Shown here one piece after another: positions 27,603-37,001 of a DNA stretch of 64,000 nt (position 1 is its first letter; each line of letters opens with the position of its first letter). Source of the DNA: Streptomyces formicae (GTDB lineage Bacteria > Actinomycetota > Actinomycetes > Streptomycetales > Streptomycetaceae). The notes below the pieces were generated by a model. The model did not search any database and was not told the origin of the DNA. It was given only the letters and a program-made list of their open reading frames with translations. Both the position numbers and the translations under genes were made by a program. The stretch spans positions 3,720,001 to 3,784,000 of the forward strand of contig NZ_CP071872.1 in NCBI RefSeq assembly GCF_022647665.1, given 5' to 3'.

Positions 27603-28853
27603 TCACTCCTCGAGGGGCGTGCAGACGAGGCGGAAGCCGTCGGCCGAGGTCCTGATGGCGTCCTCGACCGCGGCGGTGGACGGCCCGCGGAAGCGGAACC
27701 GGGTGCCCACGTGCTCGTAGCCGCTGATCGGCGGGACCCGCCGGCCGACGGGGACGTGCAGCACCGCGTACGGCATGTGCTCATCGGGCGGGGAGGCGGC
27801 CCAGTCGGCGCGTTCCACGAGGCAGGGGGCCGGCACCGGCAGCGGCAGCAGCAGATAGCCGCCGACCTCGCCGGTCTTCAGGGACGGCAGCACCGGCGCC
27901 CGCCCGAGCTGGATGTCGGCCGCCGCGGCCATCAGGTCGGCGTCGTGGACGTCCCGCCAGGTGAACGGGATCTCCCCGCCGCCCACCCGGGCGCCGCACT
28001 CCAGGAACACCAGGCCGGGCCCGCCGCCGGCGCCGTCGGTGACGAACGCCTCCAGGTGGAACACCCACGGCCGGTCACCGCCCAGCGCGGCCCCGACGGC
28101 GGCGGTGAACGCCTCCACGGCCGCCAGCAGCACCGGGTCGTCCTCCTCGACGGAACCCAGCCAGTTGCCCTGGGTGAAGCCGGCGCAGGTGCCGCCCACA
28201 TAGCGGGAGACGGTCCAGCTGCCGAGCGCGTCGCCCTCCCACAGCCCGTCGATGTGCAGGATCGGCGCGTCGACGTACGACTGGACCAAGTACGGCTCGG
28301 CCGCCAGATCGCGGGCCAGTCCCGGGAGTTCGTCCACGGCGGCCTCGGAGTCGACCTGGACCACGCCCCTGCTCGCCGTCCCCCGGTGCGGTTTGACGAT
28401 CACCGGCCAGCCGTGGGCCCGGCCGAACTCCCGTACCGCGTCCGGGTCCGGGGCCGGAGCGAACTGCGGTACGGGGAGCCCGGCCGCGGCCACCGTGCGG
28501 CACATCAGCAGCTTGTCGCGGAAGACCGCCAGCTCGTCGGGGGTCTGCCCGGGGATCCCGAACTCCTCGCGGACGAGCGCCGCCGTGTCCAGGTCGCCCT
28601 CGTTGAGCGCCAGCAGCACCTGAGGGGTTCCATAGCTGTCGATGAGCGCGGTGAGCGCCCCCCGCACCGCGGGCAGGTCGTCCGTGAAGCCGACCGTGAC
28701 GACGGCCTCGGCCTCCGCCGGGACCGAGGCGCGGCCCAGCTCGGTGCTGATGTACGTCACACGGTTGGCCCGGTGGTCGATGTAGTCGGCGTACAGGGCG
28801 TGGGTGTCCCGCCACCGGTGCAGGACCGTCACATGCGGCCGGCGGCCGGTCAC
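27603..28853 (-). CDS. ATP-grasp carboxylate-amine ligase
   Basis: 416 residues. The N-terminal Rossmann-like part is followed by an ATP-grasp core: WPVIVKPHRGTASRGVVQV (glycine-rich/lysine), EPYLVQSYVDAPILHID, and the metal-binding HLEAFVTDGAGG...VFLECGARVGGGEIP. It belongs with carnosine-synthase/BacD-like dipeptide-forming ligases, and probably joins an amino acid to another amine. The GTG at 28853 overlaps the M20 stop (GTGA). It is a separate protein from the double ATP-grasp 88 nt downstream, giving the operon three ATP-grasp domains. Confidence 0.9.
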   Translation of the reverse strand: MTGRRPHVTVLHRWRDTHALYADYIDHRANRVTYISTELGRASVPAEAEAVVTVGFTDDLPAVRGALTALIDSYGTPQVLLALNEGDLDTAALVREEFGIPGQTPDELAVFRDKLLMCRTVAAAGLPVPQFAPAPDPDAVREFGRAHGWPVIVKPHRGTASRGVVQVDSEAAVDELPGLARDLAAEPYLVQSYVDAPILHIDGLWEGDALGSWTVSRYVGGTCAGFTQGNWLGSVEEDDPVLLAAVEAFTAAVGAALGGDRPWVFHLEAFVTDGAGGGPGLVFLECGARVGGGEIPFTWRDVHDADLMAAAADIQLGRAPVLPSLKTGEVGGYLLLPLPVPAPCLVERADWAASPPDEHMPYAVLHVPVGRRVPPISGYEHVGTRFRFRGPSTAAVEDAIRTSADGFRLVCTPLEE

Positions 28854-30133
28854 GCGGCCTCCGCCTCGGCCGGCCCGTCGCCGAGCCAGGACAGCGCGGC
28901 GGCCACCATCGACTTCACACCGACGGCCAGCGCGGGGCCCGCGAGCGGTGCGAACGTGGACGAGTGGTTCTGCGGGATGTCCTCGTCCATGCGCCCGGCG
29001 GCGAACGCGGCGGTGAACACCTCCGGGTCCAGGCCGCCGTAGAACCAGTACACGGACGGCACCTGGGCGGCCGTGGCCAGGATGCCGAAGTCCTCGCTCG
29101 CGGTGGTCGGGCCCATGGTCAGCACCGCGCCCTCGCCGAAGGCCTGCCGGTGCGCGTCGGCGACCCGCTCGGCGCAGTCCTTGTCGTTGACCGTCATCGG
29201 CAGGTGGTAGACGGAGGTGATCTCCGGGTCGGCCGTCGCGCCCGCCGCGGCCGATTCCGCCTTCGCGAGCCGCTCGATCGCCGCGAGCACCTTCTCCCGT
29301 ACCGGCTCCGAGCTGGTGCGGACGTTGATGCCGAGCTCCGCCGTGTCCGGGATGACCGCGGCCGTCGTCCCCGCGTGCAGCTTGCCCACGGTGACCACCA
29401 CCGGCTCCTGCGCGGAGATCTCGCGCGAGGGGATCGTCTGGAGCCGCAGCACCAGCGAGGCCGCCATCACCACCGGGTCGACGGCGGACTCGGGCTTCGA
29501 GCCGTGCCCGCCGCGGCCGAACAGCCGGACGGTGATGGAGTCCGTCGCGCCCATCACCGTGCCGGGGCAGGTGGCGACGAGACCCACCGGGCCGGGGCCG
29601 ACGTGCTGGCCCAGGATGATGTCCGGGCGCGGGAAGCGCTCGAAGAGGCCGTCGTCGACCATGGCGCGGGCGCCGTAGCCGCTCTCCTCGCCCGGCTGGA
29701 ACACGGCCACGACCGTGCCCCGCCACCGGCCGGTGTGCGCCGCGAACAGCGCGCAGGCACCGAGCAGCGCGGCCACGTGCAGATCGTGCCCGCAGGCGTG
29801 CATCACCGGCACCTCGGTGCCCGAGTCGTCGGTGGCCGTCACGGTGCTCGCGTACGGCAGGCCGGTCGCCTCCTTCACCGGCAGCGCGTCCATGTCGGCC
29901 CGCAGCATCACGACCGGGCCCTCGCCGTTGCTCAGGACGCCGACCACACCGGTGCGCCCGACGCCGGTGGTGACCTCCCAACCGCCCTGCGCGGCGAGCC
30001 GCTCGGCCACCAGCGCGGCCGTCCGCTTCTCCTGGAAGGCGAGTTCGGGGTGCGCGTGCAGGTCCTGGTAATCGGCCTCCAGAGCGGGGAGCAGCGGATC
30101 GAGGGCATCGAGCAGTGAGGTCATGGCGTCCAT
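28850..30133 (-). CDS. M20 family amidohydrolase/metallopeptidase
   Basis: 427 residues. Metal-binding motifs typical of M20/IAA-amino-acid hydrolases are seen: MLRADMDALPV, VMHACGHDLHVA, FQPGEESGYGA and the C-terminal TASEDFG with a terminal HSSTFAP. These enzymes remove N-acyl groups or split dipeptides. In the operon it could deprotect an N-acetylated intermediate made by the GNAT enzyme, or trim a dipeptide made by the ligases (inference). The ATG at 30133 follows AAGGA; a second ATG nine bases on is possible. Confidence 0.92.
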   Translation of the reverse strand: MDAMTSLLDALDPLLPALEADYQDLHAHPELAFQEKRTAALVAERLAAQGGWEVTTGVGRTGVVGVLSNGEGPVVMLRADMDALPVKEATGLPYASTVTATDDSGTEVPVMHACGHDLHVAALLGACALFAAHTGRWRGTVVAVFQPGEESGYGARAMVDDGLFERFPRPDIILGQHVGPGPVGLVATCPGTVMGATDSITVRLFGRGGHGSKPESAVDPVVMAASLVLRLQTIPSREISAQEPVVVTVGKLHAGTTAAVIPDTAELGINVRTSSEPVREKVLAAIERLAKAESAAAGATADPEITSVYHLPMTVNDKDCAERVADAHRQAFGEGAVLTMGPTTASEDFGILATAAQVPSVYWFYGGLDPEVFTAAFAAGRMDEDIPQNHSSTFAPLAGPALAVGVKSMVAAALSWLGDGPAEAEAA

Positions 30134-30143
30134 GGCGTCCTTC

Positions 30144-31475
30144 TCAGGGGTGAGGGGTCACGGGAACGGGGTGTTCGCGCACACCCCACGAGGCGAGCAG
30201 CGCCCCGGCACAGGTGATCGCCGGCCACCACGGCACCCAGCCGCCGTGGCCGGCCGAGCGCAGCAGCTCGGCGAGGGCCGGGAAGGTTCCGCCGAACAGG
30301 CTGATCGCCAGGGCGGCCGGCAGGCCCACGGCGACCGCCCTGACCGCGGGCGGGAACAACTGCCCGGCGAAGACGTTGCTGACCGCCAGCGGCAGTCCCA
30401 GCAGGAACAGCAGCACCACCGTGACGAGTTGCACCGGCACCCGGCCGGCGGCCATGGCGGTGAGCAGCGGCACCGAGCCGAGTGCCAGCCCGGCGAACCC
30501 GGCCCGCAGCACCGGCAGCGCGCCGAACCGGTCGGCCGCCCGGCCGGCGGCGAGCATGCCGGTCAGCAGCGCCACCATGCCGAGCAGCAGCGCACCGGAC
30601 GCCTCCTCCTTGGAGGCCGCGCCCGCGTCCTCGGCGTACGCGGGGAAGTCGACGGTGAGGAAGTAGAACACCGTGGTCGCGCCCGAGGTGATGGCGAACA
30701 CCACGGCCAGCCGCCCGAGATGGCTCCGCAGCACCGGCCACGGACGCGTCCCGGCGCTCTGCCGCGCGGAGGCGGCGAACTCCTCGCTCTCCGCCGCGCC
30801 GCGCCGGATCCACAGGGCCGTCAGCCCCAGCAGCGCACCGAAGACGAAGGCGAGCCGCCAGGCACCGTCCTCGACCCCGGACTCGCCGAACACCGCGAGC
30901 AGCACGCTCAGCACGACGAACGAGAGGGCGCTGCCGAGGACGACCCCGCCGTAGGAGACCGCACTGTAGAAGTACCGGCTGCGCCCCGGTGCCGTCTCGG
31001 TGACGTACGCGGCGGCGCTCGGATTCTCGGCCCCCACCGACAGCCCCTGCACCAGCCGCGCGGCGACCACGAGCAGCGGCGCGGCGACCCCGATCGCCGC
31101 GTGGCCGGGCACGACGGCCAGCAGCAGCGAACCGGCCGCGATCAGCCCGACGGTCAGGCTGAGCCCGTACCGCCGCCCGCGTGTGTCGGTGAGCCGCCCG
31201 ATCAGCACACTCCCGAGCGGACGCACCAGGAACCCCAGCGCGAACCCGAGATAGGCGGCGATCAGCCGTGCGGTGGGGGAGGACCCGGGGAACAACTGCT
31301 CGGCGAAGTAGGGCGCGAGGACGCCGTAGATGGTCCAGTCGTACGCCTCCACGACCGACCCGACGCTCGCGGCGGCCAACTCCCGCCGCGGGCGCCGCGT
31401 GGGTGCGCTCACCGGCGCGCTCTGCGGTGGGGCCGCCGTCCCCGCCGATGCCGGCGTCTTCTCCAGGGCGGTCAT
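30144..31475 (-). CDS. MFS transporter, metabolite:H+ symporter (MHS) type
   Basis: 443 residues with about twelve membrane segments. It has the MHS-family signatures ASVGSVVEAYDWTIYGVLAPYFAEQLFPG, RPLGSVLIGRLTDTRGRR and GLSVGAENPSAAAYVTETAP. MHS carriers (ProP/KgtP/citrate type) mostly import small acids or zwitterions with protons. It may bring in a precursor, or act in the reverse direction for an amino-acid-like product. The ATG at 31475 overlaps the cyclase-like stop (ATGA). Confidence 0.9.
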   Translation of the reverse strand: MTALEKTPASAGTAAPPQSAPVSAPTRRPRRELAAASVGSVVEAYDWTIYGVLAPYFAEQLFPGSSPTARLIAAYLGFALGFLVRPLGSVLIGRLTDTRGRRYGLSLTVGLIAAGSLLLAVVPGHAAIGVAAPLLVVAARLVQGLSVGAENPSAAAYVTETAPGRSRYFYSAVSYGGVVLGSALSFVVLSVLLAVFGESGVEDGAWRLAFVFGALLGLTALWIRRGAAESEEFAASARQSAGTRPWPVLRSHLGRLAVVFAITSGATTVFYFLTVDFPAYAEDAGAASKEEASGALLLGMVALLTGMLAAGRAADRFGALPVLRAGFAGLALGSVPLLTAMAAGRVPVQLVTVVLLFLLGLPLAVSNVFAGQLFPPAVRAVAVGLPAALAISLFGGTFPALAELLRSAGHGGWVPWWPAITCAGALLASWGVREHPVPVTPHP

Positions 31476-32188
31476 CCCGTCACCCCGTAGACCCGCACGT
31501 GCGCTCCGTCCGCCGCCGGGAACGGGACGGCGTGCAGCCGTGACCCGGTCGCGGGGAGGGCGTCGAGACCGGCCAGGCCGGTGATCGCGGGGAGGCCGGC
31601 CTTGGACAGGGCCGCGGTCACCGGCCCGGCACTGTCGCGACTGTCCGTGGCCACGAGGGCCGCGCCCTGGTCGGCGAGGAGGGCCACCGCGTCCTCGGTC
31701 AGGTACGGACCGTCCTCGCGGCCGGTGTGGACCACGACGGCGTGGCCGGCGAGGTCGAAGGGGGCGAGCGCGAGCCGGTCGGCGACCGGGTCGGCGGAGC
31801 CGAGGAGCCGGACGAGGACGACGGGAAGGTCGACCAGGCCCGCCAGGTCGGGGCCGGCCGCCCCGGACGGCGGTTCGGCCGGCCAGTCCACCCGGGTCGC
31901 GGGCCCGGTCAGGTCGGCCGGCCGCCGGCGGGACGTGCCGGCCCCGGTGTTGCGAGACCCCTTGTGCGGCTCCTGGATCAGCTCCTTGCGGGTGATGGCC
32001 GTACCGCCGACCATCAGCAGTCCCAGATGCCGCACCAGCAGCTCGCCCAGCTCGGCGTCCCCGATGCCGTCCCCGGGGATGTCCAGGCGGAAGCCCTCCG
32101 TCCGCAGCGATCCGCCGTTGCTGAAGACGACCTCCGCGTCGAAGTCGACCCGCCACTGCCCGGACCCGGAGCCCGTTCCCGTCGTCAT
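31472..32188 (-). CDS. Cyclase-like (kynurenine formamidase-related) protein without the metal motif
   Basis: 238 residues. The C-terminal half (VVLVRLLGSADP, VVVHTGREDGPYLTEDAVALLADQGAALVATDS, ALSKAGLPAITGLAGLDALP) follows the 'cyclase' (PF04199-type) pattern of arylformamidase-like hydrolases. The N-terminal 80 residues (VDFDAEVVFSNGG, RLDIPGDGIGDAELGELLVRHLGLLMVGG, KGSRNTGAG) are different, and the usual HxGTHxDxPxH zinc motif is not visible. Either this is a divergent hydrolase or a non-catalytic relative. The ATG at 32188 lies 38 nt after the aminotransferase stop and just after a GAGGAACGAAGGA stretch. Confidence 0.7.
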   Translation of the reverse strand: MTTGTGSGSGQWRVDFDAEVVFSNGGSLRTEGFRLDIPGDGIGDAELGELLVRHLGLLMVGGTAITRKELIQEPHKGSRNTGAGTSRRRPADLTGPATRVDWPAEPPSGAAGPDLAGLVDLPVVLVRLLGSADPVADRLALAPFDLAGHAVVVHTGREDGPYLTEDAVALLADQGAALVATDSRDSAGPVTAALSKAGLPAITGLAGLDALPATGSRLHAVPFPAADGAHVRVYGVTG

Positions 32189-32226
32189 GTCCTTCGTTCC
32201 TCGTTTCGTCACGTCGTGCCTGCGCG

Positions 32227-33561
32227 TCAGGCGCAGTCGATCAGCGCCTTCTCCAGGGCCCCGACCACTTCGTGGAGCTCCTCGTCCGAGATGACCAGCG
32301 GGGGCAGCAGCCGCAGCACGGCGCCGTGCCGGCCGCCGGTCTCCAGCAGCAGCCCGTGGTCGAGGCAGGCCCGTTTGATCCGCCGGGTGCGCTCCGGGTC
32401 GGCCGGTTTCGCGCCCAGGGCATCGGCCGGACCATCCGGGTCGACGATCTCGATGCCCCACATCAGGCCCCGGCCGCGGACATCGCCGATCTGCGGGTGG
32501 GCGGCGGCCAGCCGGCGCAGCAGACCGCCCAGCAGCTCGCCCTTGGCGGCGGACTTCCCGACGAGCCCCTCCGCCTCCATGACCTCCAGCCCCGCCGCAC
32601 CGGCGACCAGCGCGATCTGGTTGCCGCGGAAGGTCCCGGCATGGGCGCCGGGCTGCCAGGCGTCGTACTGGCCGTGGTACAGCAGCAGCGACAGCGGGAA
32701 ACCGCCGCCGACGGCCTTGGACACGAGGATCGCGTCGGGCTCGATGCCGGACTCCTCGAAGGCCCACATCGTGCCGGTGCGGCCGAACCCGGCCTGGATC
32801 TCGTCGAGTACGAGCGGGATGCCGAGCCGGGCCGTGATCTCCCGCAGTCCGCGCAGCCACCGCGCGGGCGCCGGGATCACCCCGCCCTCGCCCTGCACGG
32901 CCTCGACGAAGACGGCGGCCGGCTTGGTGATCCCGCTCTCCGGGTCGGTCAGCAGCCTCTCCAGATAGGTCAGGCCGACCTGCACGCCCTGCTCGCCGCC
33001 GAGGCCGAACGGGCAGCGGTAGTCGTAGGGGTACGGCAGATGGTGCACGTCGGGCATGAGCGAGGCCACCGGCTCCTTGGCGCCCAGGCTGCCGGTCAGC
33101 GCCAGCGCGCCGGCCGTCATCCCGTGGTAGGCGCCGTGGAAGGCGAGCACGGTGCGCCGGCCCGTCGCGGTCTTGAACAGCTTCACCGCCGCCTCGGCCG
33201 CGTCCGCGCCGGCAGGGCCGCAGAACTGCGTGCGGAAGGTGTCCGCCATCGTTCCGGGCAGCCGCGCGTACAGCGCGGACAGGAACTCGTACTTCGCCGG
33301 TGTCGTCAGGTCCAGCGCCTGCTGCACCTGCCCGGACTCCAGGTACGCACGCACCCGGCGCAGCACCTCGGGGTGGTTGTGGCCGAGCGCCAGGGTGCCG
33401 GCGGCGGCCAGGCAGTCCAGGTACCAGCGCCCGTGGCCGTCGCGGATGCGGGCGCCGTGCCCCTCCTGGAGCACCTGCCCGAAGGCGGTCGCGTAGGTCC
33501 GGGCGCCGGATTCGCGCGCCCGGACGTACTCGTAGATCTCGTCCGGCGTGAGGGTGGTCAC
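32227..33561 (-). CDS. Class III aminotransferase, diaminobutyrate--2-oxoglutarate type
   Basis: 444 residues. The fold-type I class III pattern is complete: GRWYLDCLAAAGTLALGHNHPEV, FHGAYHGMTAGALALTG, FVEAVQGEGGVIPAP, LVLDEIQAGFGRTG and the PLP lysine in ILVSKAVGGGFPLS. It is closest in style to 2,4-diaminobutyrate transaminases, which convert aspartate semialdehyde to L-DABA; other omega-aminotransferase reactions are possible. No DABA decarboxylase or ectoine genes are nearby, so DABA itself may be a building block. The GTG at 33561 lies 4 nt after the repaired HypF stop. Confidence 0.9.
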   Translation of the reverse strand: MTTLTPDEIYEYVRARESGARTYATAFGQVLQEGHGARIRDGHGRWYLDCLAAAGTLALGHNHPEVLRRVRAYLESGQVQQALDLTTPAKYEFLSALYARLPGTMADTFRTQFCGPAGADAAEAAVKLFKTATGRRTVLAFHGAYHGMTAGALALTGSLGAKEPVASLMPDVHHLPYPYDYRCPFGLGGEQGVQVGLTYLERLLTDPESGITKPAAVFVEAVQGEGGVIPAPARWLRGLREITARLGIPLVLDEIQAGFGRTGTMWAFEESGIEPDAILVSKAVGGGFPLSLLLYHGQYDAWQPGAHAGTFRGNQIALVAGAAGLEVMEAEGLVGKSAAKGELLGGLLRRLAAAHPQIGDVRGRGLMWGIEIVDPDGPADALGAKPADPERTRRIKRACLDHGLLLETGGRHGAVLRLLPPLVISDEELHEVVGALEKALIDCA

Positions 33562-33565
33562 GTCA

Positions 33566-35913
33566 TCACTTCCCAGCGGGGTTGCGGGCGTCCGCGACCA
33601 TCACCTGGCCGAGGGCGATACCCCGTCGTTGGTCGGGACCTGTCGGTGGACGTAGGTGTCGAAACCGTCGGCGGTCAGCCCGGTCAGACAGTTGAGCAGC
33701 AGGAACTCGTTGAGGAACACACCGCCGGAGAGCACGACCTGGTGGACGCCGGTCTCCTCGCGGACGGCCCGGCAGCGCTCGCGGACCATCTCGACGACGG
33801 CGGTGTGGAAGCGCCGGCTGATGCGGTCGACGGGCAGGCCCGCCGCGATGTCGGCGGCCATGGCCCGGACCACGGGCCGCGGGTCCACCTCGGTCGGTCC
33901 GTCCGTGCCGTGGCCGGCGAACCGGTACGCCGGCTCCGGCGCGGCGTCCCGCATCAGCAGCCCCTCCAGCTCGATCGGGCCCTGCGCCTCGTACTCGGCC
34001 CTCGCGCACACCCCGGCGAGCGCGGCAGCGCCGTCGAAGAGCCGGCCCATGCTGGAGGTGGGCGGGGAGTTGATGCCGCGGGCGGCCATCGTGGCGTACA
34101 CGTGCCGCTGCCGGCCGTCCAGCTCGGCGAGTGCGGGGAACGCGGAGGCGGCCTGCTCCGGGTCGCCGTCGAAGGCGTCGAGCGCCAGTGCGTAGCCGGT
34201 GCGGATCGGTTCGCGCACCGCCTGGTCGCCGCCGATCAGCGGCAGCCTGCGCAGCCGGCCGACACGCCGGTAGGCGGCGAAGTCGCCCAGCAGGAACTCC
34301 CCGCCCCACACCGTGCCGTCCTCGCCGTAGCCGAAGCCGTCGAAGACGACGCCGAGCGTGGTGCCGGTGACGTGGTTCTCGGCCATGCAGGAGGCCATGT
34401 GCGCGTGGTGGTGCTGCACTTCGACCGTCCGCTCCGTGCCGCCGTCCTCGCCGAGCGCCGCCCGGGTCGAGCGGAACTGCGGGTGGAGGTCGTGCGCCGT
34501 GATCCGCGGCTCCAGCGCGTAGAGCCGGGCCAGATGGCGGGCCGTGCGGCGATGCGCGGCGAACGTCTCGTCGTTCTTGAGGTCGCCGATGTGCTGGCTG
34601 AGGAAGACCTGCGAGCCGTTGGTCAGCGCCACGGTCGTCTTGAGCTCCGCGCCGAGGGCGACGACGGGCGCCACCTCGCGGCCCACGTCCACCGGGTACG
34701 GAGCGTAGCCGCGTGCCCGGCGGATGAACTGGAGCAGTGGCTCGTCCAGTTCCTCGTGCACCGACAGCCGCACCACGGAGTCGTCGACCCGGATCTCGAT
34801 GTCGCGGTCGTGGTAGAGGATGACGTCGGCGATCTCGAAGAGCTGCTCCAGCGCCTCCTCGTTGCGGTACGCGATCGGGTAGCCGGAGATGTTGCCGCTG
34901 GTCATCACCAGCGCCTCCAGGCCCGGCTCGTCCAGCAGCAGATGGTGGTGGGGCGCCGACGGCAGCATGATGCCCAGGTTGGGGTTGCGCGGGGCGACCG
35001 ACTCCGGGAGCGAGTCCGGCTGCTTGCGGGCGAGCAGGATCGGCCGGGCCGGCGAGCGCAGCACGTCGATCTCGTCCTCCGACAGCGCCACCAGGCGCTG
35101 TGCGGTGGCCAGGTCGCGGACCATCACCGCGAACGGCTTGGAGTCGCGGCGCTTGCGGCGCCGCAGCAGCGCCACGGCCTCGGCCCGGGTGGCGTCCACC
35201 GCCAGATGGAAACCGCCGACGCTCTTGACCGCCGCGATCCCGCCGTCGGCGAGCACCTGGGCGGCCCGGCGCAGCGCCGTGTCGCCCTCGACGGTGGTGC
35301 CGTCGCGGTCGGTCAGCAGCAGCCTGGGTCCGCAGTCGGGGCAGGCGTTGGGCTGGGCGTGGTAGCGCCGGTCCATGGGGTCCTCGTACTCGGCCTTGCA
35401 GGCCGCGCACATGGTGAAGGACGCCATGGTCGTCATCGGACGGTCGTACGGCAGGTCCCGGATGAGGGAGTAACGGGGGCCGCAGTTGGTGCAGTTGATG
35501 AACGGGTAGCGGTGGCGGCGGTCCCTGGGGTCCCGGAGTTCGGCCTGGCAGTCGCCGCAGACGTGGGTGTCCGCGGGGATCAGCGCGGACCGGGCCCCGG
35601 CGTGCTCGCTGTGGACGATGGTGAAGGGGCCCGCGGGCACGCTGCCCGCGGGGAGCCCTCTGGTCACCCGGACGCCGTCGACCTGGGCGAGTTCGGGCGC
35701 GCGGTCCTTCAGACCCGCGGCGAACTCGGCCAGGGCGGCGGCCGGTCCGGACGCCTCCACCAGCACACCTTCGGGGTCGTTGCGGACCCAGCCGGCCAGG
35801 CCCAGTTCGTGGGCCAGTTTGTAGACGAACGGCCGGTAGCCGACGCCCTGGACCACCCCGGTGACCCGCAGCCGCCACTGTTGGGCGGCCGACGGGGGAG
35901 TCACGGTGCTCAT
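33566..35913 (-). pseudogene. hypF: HypF carbamoyltransferase, frameshifted near the C-terminus
   Basis: Full HypF layout, about 781 residues when repaired. It has an acylphosphatase domain (VQGVGYRPF, residues 21-29), two zinc-finger-like Cys pairs (CGDC, CTNCGPRYS, CAACKAEYEDP, CPDCGP), a YrdC-like nucleotidyl domain (KSVGGFHLAVDA, SKPFAVMVRD, VMTSGNISGYPIA) and a Kae1-like domain with VQHHHAHMASCM and LSGGVFLNEFL. HypF makes carbamoyl-AMP from carbamoyl phosphate and ATP and loads the carbamoyl group onto HypE. One G is missing at 33621-33624, which truncates the last 20 or so residues (GGIALGQVMVADARNPAGK in the next frame). The ATG at 35913 follows GAGGAG. No hydrogenase genes accompany it. 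Confidence 0.92.
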
Positions 35914-35943
35914 GGCGGTCTCCTCAGTTCCTGACGGGGGTCC

Positions 35944-36972
35944 TCAGCACAGCCGGGGCAGTTCGGCGCCGAGCAGCTCCTCGAGCTGCGTCTCGCGGCC
36001 GTCCGCGTCCCGCAGCAGCACCAGGCCCTCGGGGTCCTCGGAGATCTCGCCGATGGTCACGGCGTGCTCGCCGTACCTGAGGGCCCGCAGCGCCTCCAGC
36101 ACCTCCGCCTCGGCGGCCGGGTCGACGAAGATCGCCAGGCAGCCCTCGTTGGCGCAGTGCAGCGGGTTGATGCCGAGCATGTCGGCGGCCATCGCGGTCT
36201 CGTGCTGGATCGGCAGGCTCGTCTCGTCGACCCGCACGGTGCGGCCCAGCTTGCCCGCGTACTCGTGCAGGACGGCGGAGAGCCCGCCGCGGGTGACGTC
36301 GCGCATCGAACGGACGGCGCCCGCAGGCGCCTTCGCGAGGACGCCCTCGATGAGGTTGTTCAGCGGGGCGCAGTCGCTGTCGACGCGCTGCTCGAAGCCG
36401 AGACCCTCGCGGATCGACAGAAGATGCACCGTGTGGTTGCCGATGGGGCCGCTCAGGATGACCTTGTCGCCGCTGCGCACATCGGCCATGGAGAGCGGCT
36501 CGCGCTCGAAGACGCCGACCCCCGCGGTGTTGAGGTAGAGCTGGTCGGCCTCGCCCTTGCGGACGACCTTGGTGTCGCCGCCGACGATCTGCACACCGGC
36601 CTCGCGGGCCGTCTCGCGGACCGACACGAGCACCTGGATGAGGCGCTCCATCGGCAGGCCCGTCTCCAGGATCATGCCGAGGGTGAGGTACTTGGGGCGG
36701 GCGCCCGCCACCGCCAGGTCGTTGACCGTGCCGCAGACGGCGATCTTGCCGATGTCGCCGTTGCCGAAGAACGGCGGGTCGACGACGAAGGAGTCGGTGG
36801 TCATGGCGATGCGGTCGGAGCCGACCGGGAGGATGGCACTGTCCTCCATGATGCCCACGTAGACGTCGCCGAGGGTCTCGGCGATCAGCTGGACCAGTTC
36901 CTGGCTCAGCTTCGCCCCGGTGCCGTGGTCCAGGACGATCTCTTCGGTGCTGGTGGCCGTGCTCGCAGACAT
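35944..36972 (-). CDS. hypE: HypE carbamoyl dehydratase
   Basis: 342 residues, the normal HypE/AIR-synthase-like length. Motifs: GTGAKLSQELVQLI, TTDSFVVDPPFFGNGDIGKIAVCGTVNDLAVAGA, VGGDTKVVRKG, RDVTRGGLSAVLHEYA and ANEGCLAIFV. The protein ends in ELPRLC: the C-terminal cysteine that HypF carbamoylates and HypE dehydrates with ATP to a thiocyanate is preserved (C342). HypE/HypF therefore look competent to make an enzyme-bound cyano group, here inside a non-hydrogenase operon. The ATG at 36972 follows GGAAGGA; it lies 29 nt after the isochorismatase stop. Confidence 0.95.
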   Translation of the reverse strand: MSASTATSTEEIVLDHGTGAKLSQELVQLIAETLGDVYVGIMEDSAILPVGSDRIAMTTDSFVVDPPFFGNGDIGKIAVCGTVNDLAVAGARPKYLTLGMILETGLPMERLIQVLVSVRETAREAGVQIVGGDTKVVRKGEADQLYLNTAGVGVFEREPLSMADVRSGDKVILSGPIGNHTVHLLSIREGLGFEQRVDSDCAPLNNLIEGVLAKAPAGAVRSMRDVTRGGLSAVLHEYAGKLGRTVRVDETSLPIQHETAMAADMLGINPLHCANEGCLAIFVDPAAEAEVLEALRALRYGEHAVTIGEISEDPEGLVLLRDADGRETQLEELLGAELPRLC

Positions 36973-37001
36973 GGCTGTTCCTTCCGCCGGGAGGACCGCG
37001 G

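Noticed and set aside
32227..33561. Aminotransferase as ectoine EctB
   Set aside because: No ectA, ectC or ectD neighbours, and the surrounding genes are ligases and HypE/HypF.
33566..36972. HypE/HypF as part of a NiFe-hydrogenase maturation locus
   Set aside because: No hypA, hypB, hypC, hypD or hydrogenase subunit genes are in the window, and both genes are embedded in a biosynthetic-type operon.
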